A stretch of 64,000 nucleotides of DNA from JBHIYN01 sp041984235 (lineage in GTDB: Bacteria > Pseudomonadota > Gammaproteobacteria > Ga0077536), in assembly GCA_041984235.1 (NCBI GenBank), contig JBHIYN010000012.1, positions 62,001 to 126,000 on the forward strand. The letters run 5' to 3'. The notes beneath the pieces are model-generated. The model did no database searches. It saw only the letters and a program-made list of their open reading frames with translations, and was not told the DNA's origin. Both the position numbers and the translations under genes were made by a program. How positions within the stretch are numbered: position 1 is the first letter of the stretch; every line of letters starts with the position of its first letter. This document shows positions 61,644-64,000 of the stretch, one piece after another.

Positions 61644-62015
61644 CCGTATAACTCCATCGTGGGTGACTGTACCACTCTATGGGGCACCCAACAACATAGA
61701 TCCTGATGGTCGTCGGCTGTCGTTACGCGGATTGTTGGAAGGATACTGTGCGCGGTCGCCCCCCGGGGTCAACGGGTCGGCGTCAGTCACCTGCGGGCCA
61801 GCGGTTGCGGCAAGCGAGGCCGAAGCTGCCCTGAGGGCGTTTGTCGCACGGATTCCATCGGCGATTCGTGAGCCACTATGGCTCTCCAGGGGCGCGAAGA
61901 AGGCTGCCACGAAGCCGCGCGTAGTCTGCGTGCAGGGTGCTGAATGAGAATTCCCGGTAGACACGATCTGGACACGACGGCTCCATAACAGACTGAAATT
62001 AATAAAAACACCGAA
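61644..62015. other. Non-coding right end of the island
   Basis: No supported gene. Minus- and plus-strand ORFs here have no recognisable motif. Near the end lie the right arm-type motifs. Confidence 0.5.
61958..61978 (+). repeat. Right-end arm-type motifs
   Basis: TAGACACGAT (61958-61967) is followed by TGGACACGAC (61969-61978). This copies the left pair at 42325-42346 with one base less between the two units. It lies about 40 bases from attR. Confidence 0.75.
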
Positions 62016-62045
62016 GGTTTGAATCCCTCCCTCTCTCTCCGCCAA
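62016..62045. other. attR: copy of the tRNA-Ser 3' end
   Basis: GGTTTGAATCCCTCC to CGCCAA repeats the tRNA 3' end at 42230-42255. It differs by C to T in the TTCGA loop and by an extra TCTC. It marks the right boundary of the island. Confidence 0.85.
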
Positions 62046-62254
62046 AGTGGTCTTCCAGGCAATGAAGCACTGCACTGATGCGCCCTGCATCGCAGGCTGA
62101 CACTCCAGGCCGCCGCGTAGAAATATGAACTGTTGAATCCCCTTCATTGCGCGGGAAGAAGCCGCCAAGGGCAAACTCGGCGAGAAAGCCTTCGTGAAAT
62201 GCGCTATCAATGCAGTGCAGTAAGCCCGGTGCCCACCGATTTCCGAGGCAGGTC

Positions 62255-62830
62255 ATGCCCGAATACAGAACCAAAGCGCTAGACGAGACCACCTGGCCGG
62301 ACTTTGCCCGTCTGGTCGAGGCGAACAACGGTGTGTGGGGCGGGTGCTGGTGCATGTGGTACCACCGTAAGGACAAGGGCGAGTCACCCGAGGCGAAGCG
62401 GAGGGCGAAGGCGCGCCTCGTGCGCGAAGGGCGTGCGCATGCCGCGCTCGTTTACGATGGCGAGGACTGCGTCGGCTGGTGCCAGTTCGGTCCACCGCAG
62501 GAGCTTCCGCGTATCCACAATGAGCGTGCCTACCTTGCGACCGATCCAAGGCTGCCTGACTGGCGGATCACCTGCTTTTTCTCCGGCAAGGGCTACCGTG
62601 GTAAGGGTGTCGCGTCGGCCGCGTTGCATGGCGCAGTCGAGCAAATCAGGAAACTGGGCGGGGGACGCATCGAGGGCTATCCGGAAGACACCGAGGGTAG
62701 AAAGGCCTCCCCGGCGTTCCTGTTCAACGGCGCACTGTCCACTTTCGAACGGCAGGGCTTCAAACGCTCACGGCTGATTGGCAAGCACAAGTGGGTCGTG
62801 ACGAAAACCGTCCGCGCACGAAGGCGCTGA
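62255..62830 (+). CDS. GNAT-family N-acetyltransferase
   Basis: The 191-residue acetyltransferase has a Cys-rich start (WGGCWCMWYHRK, Cys31 and Cys33) and the acetyl-CoA loop GKGYRGKGVAS. GAGGCAGG precedes the ATG at 62255; an in-frame start upstream at 62210 is less likely. The substrate is unknown. It is chromosomal, just outside the island. Confidence 0.88.
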   Translation: MPEYRTKALDETTWPDFARLVEANNGVWGGCWCMWYHRKDKGESPEAKRRAKARLVREGRAHAALVYDGEDCVGWCQFGPPQELPRIHNERAYLATDPRLPDWRITCFFSGKGYRGKGVASAALHGAVEQIRKLGGGRIEGYPEDTEGRKASPAFLFNGALSTFERQGFKRSRLIGKHKWVVTKTVRARRR

Positions 62831-62857
62831 CCTGATGGCCTGACAAAGCCACCGTCA

Positions 62858-62901
62858 CCGGCCAGCGGCCCGTCGCGCTTGCGCGACGGGCCGCTGGCCG
62901 G
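62858..62901. terminator. Perfect 20-bp hairpin (possible terminator)
   Basis: A perfect 20-base stem with a CTTG loop begins 27 bases after the GNAT gene. No T-tract follows, so it may end transcription by another way, or act as a structural repeat. Confidence 0.6.
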
Positions 62902-62952
62902 GATCGGAATGGTCGGGTAATCAATACCGTCCTCTGCGCCACGCCGGCAAAG

Positions 62953-62973
62953 AGCCCGCGCATGCGGGCTTTC
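62953..62973 (+). terminator. Rho-independent terminator-like hairpin
   Basis: AGCCCGC-GCAT-GCGGGCT is followed by TTCTC. It is the second hairpin after the GNAT gene. The rest of the 368-base gap up to 63200 holds only another short GC hairpin (GGCGCCC-GGT-GGGCGCC near 63074) and the promoter below. Confidence 0.65.
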
Positions 62974-63106
62974 TCACCTGGCGAAGTGGGGCGCCAGGCG
63001 AACGCGCCCGATTCGGACCATCGCGCCATCGATTCGGGCGTCGCAGCAAAGCGGAGCTGCACCACACTGAACGGCGCCCGGTGGGCGCCCCGCGCGCCCC
63101 CGTCAC

Positions 63107-63133
63107 TCAAGTACGCGGCCCCCCGGCCGCTAG
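63107..63133 (+). promoter_or_regulatory. Sigma-28-like promoter of the last receptor
   Basis: TCAAGTAC, eleven bases, then GCCGCTAG fits the FliA pattern with exact spacing. It lies about 67 bases before the receptor ATG. Confidence 0.55.
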
Positions 63134-63199
63134 GCCTTGTACACCAAGAAGCCTTCGGTAAAGGACCCTTATCGCCCGAAAATACAGACAGGAGTTGCC

Positions 63200-64000
63200 A
63201 TGAACGCAGCCACGGACGTCGTCGCCCAGTCACTCAAGTACAAGGAGGAGGCGGCGCGCTGGAAACAGTGGTTCGAATCCGCGATGACCATGATCGACAA
63301 CACGCCGGCCAAGATCGTGTGGGCCAGCGTCGAGGACGATTTCGTCATCACCTACCTGAATGCGGCCGCCGAGCGCGGCCTCAAGGAGCTCGAACCGTAC
63401 CTCGATTGCAAGGTTGGCGAGGTGCAGGGCGCGAAGATCGATTTCCTGTTCCGGGCGGCCGGCGTGCCGACGCCGCGACTGGACGACCCGGGGCAACTGC
63501 CGTACACGAATCGTCTCGAGATTGGCGAGCAGGTCGTCGACGTGATGATCCGCGCGATCCTGGACAAGCAGGGCGTGTACTGTGGCGCGATGGCGACCTG
63601 GCGCGTGGTCACGGGCCGCGTGCGCATGTCCGGGCAGTTCGAGAGCAACATCAAGTCGGTGGCCGACGCGCTCGGCACCGCCGCACTCGACCTGGAGCAG
63701 AATTCGGCCGAGATGGCGCGCATTGCGCAGGACACGCAGGCCCGCGCCGAGGCGATGGTATCGACCACCATGCAGGCCGACCGCGAGCTGCAGGACGTCG
63801 CCCAGCGTACCGACCAGGTCATCGACGCGGTCGCCGAGATGGAGGCGAAGAGCGAGGAGCGCAACGCCTTGCTGTCCTCGATCTCGAGCCAGGCTTCGAG
63901 CTCCGAGCAGCGCGTGCACGCGCTGCAGCAGGGGGTCGGCGAAATCGGCACCATCGTCAACCTGATCAACGACATCGCCAACCAGACCAACCTGTTGGCG
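63200..64000 (+). CDS. Chemoreceptor (PAS-like sensor), 5' part
   Basis: The gene runs off the window after 267 codons. The start is ATG at 63200, with AGGAG upstream. A PAS-like domain (about 20-140; SAMTMIDNTPAKIVWASVEDDFVITYLN split here from AAAERGLKELE) is followed by the early signalling domain up to NLINDIANQTNLLA, the start of the conserved receptor tip. No membrane segment is seen, so it is probably cytoplasmic. Confidence 0.88.
   Translation, partial: MNAATDVVAQSLKYKEEAARWKQWFESAMTMIDNTPAKIVWASVEDDFVITYLNAAAERGLKELEPYLDCKVGEVQGAKIDFLFRAAGVPTPRLDDPGQLPYTNRLEIGEQVVDVMIRAILDKQGVYCGAMATWRVVTGRVRMSGQFESNIKSVADALGTAALDLEQNSAEMARIAQDTQARAEAMVSTTMQADRELQDVAQRTDQVIDAVAEMEAKSEERNALLSSISSQASSSEQRVHALQQGVGEIGTIVNLINDIANQTNLLA

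Larger units (their letters stand above)
42230..62045. mobile_element. Genomic island integrated in tRNA-Ser(GGA), about 19.8 kb
   Basis: The island lies between direct repeats of the tRNA-Ser 3' end. It carries int and xis, mer genes, a Tc toxin pair, a repressor/Cro switch, an ICE-type parB interrupted by an IS21-family element, and a HigBA-like pair. Its GC content is visibly lower than the flagellar region, most clearly in the Tc genes. It has no visible conjugation, packaging or structural genes, so it is probably a decayed or mobilisable element. The arm-type repeats at both ends support a single integrase-borne unit. Confidence 0.85.

Noticed and set aside
61677..62210. ORF across the right end of the island
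   Set aside because: It crosses attR and has no recognisable motif.
63152..63175. TAAAGG ... GCCCGAAA as a sigma-28 promoter
   Set aside because: The spacing is four bases too short; the site at 63107 fits better.

Overview
The window is high-GC gammaproteobacterial DNA. It carries a flagellar/chemotaxis locus of the polar-flagellum (Pseudomonas/Vibrio-like) type: an FlrC-like NtrC-family regulator, fliEFGHIJ, fliK, fliLMNOPQR-flhBA, flhF-flhG-fliA, and a motA/motB-cheW tail. Sigma-54-like promoters precede fliK and fliL. Sigma-28-like promoters precede several chemotaxis genes. I cannot name the species.

Layout. 1-6034: end of flrC, then fliE-fliJ. 6045-8440: non-flagellar insert (SDR oxidoreductase, broken SDR, UDP-glucuronate decarboxylase). 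8578-9654: fliK. 9718-11621: divergent HDOD protein and ParA/ParC-like ATPase. 11809-24157: a complete chemotaxis operon (cheY, small ORF, cheA, cheW, PAS-receptor, STAS protein, unknown protein, membrane receptor, cheR, cheD, cheB). 24185-25337: cheY-cheZ on the minus strand. 25633-35970: fliL to fliA. 36180-41368: a degenerate CheA paralogue, motA, motB, CheW-like proteins and a DUF2802 protein. 41390-41701: a small monooxygenase-like protein. 41952-42254: a broken tRNA-Ser, a run of hairpins and an intact tRNA-Ser(GGA).

A genomic island of about 19.8 kb (42230-62045) lies in the 3' end of that tRNA-Ser. It is bounded by copies of the tRNA 3' end and by repeated TAGACACGAT motifs. It holds a mercury resistance operon (merR/merTPFA), a tyrosine integrase and excisionase, an insecticidal-type Tc toxin pair (a TcB-TcC fusion and a short TcA-like protein), a phage-like repressor/Cro switch, an ICE-type ParB gene cut by an IS21-family element, and a HigBA-like toxin-antitoxin. 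No conjugation or phage structural genes remain. After the island come a GNAT acetyltransferase and the start of another chemoreceptor (63200 to the window edge).

How it fits together. The fli/flh genes encode the basal body, the export gate and the switch. FlhF/FlhG set flagellar placement and number, and FliA drives late genes. CheA, CheW, CheR, CheB and CheD with the receptors control CheY, which binds FliM; CheZ removes the phosphate. The most unusual observation is an adjacent gene pair inside the chemotaxis operon. One is a STAS protein with two peptides that resemble the CheY-binding N-terminus of FliM. The other carries a CheZ-like DxxxQ helix motif. Together they suggest a split or alternative CheY-phosphate control module. 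The second point of interest is the Tc toxin module, which is bracketed by an intact and a remnant copy of the island repressor.
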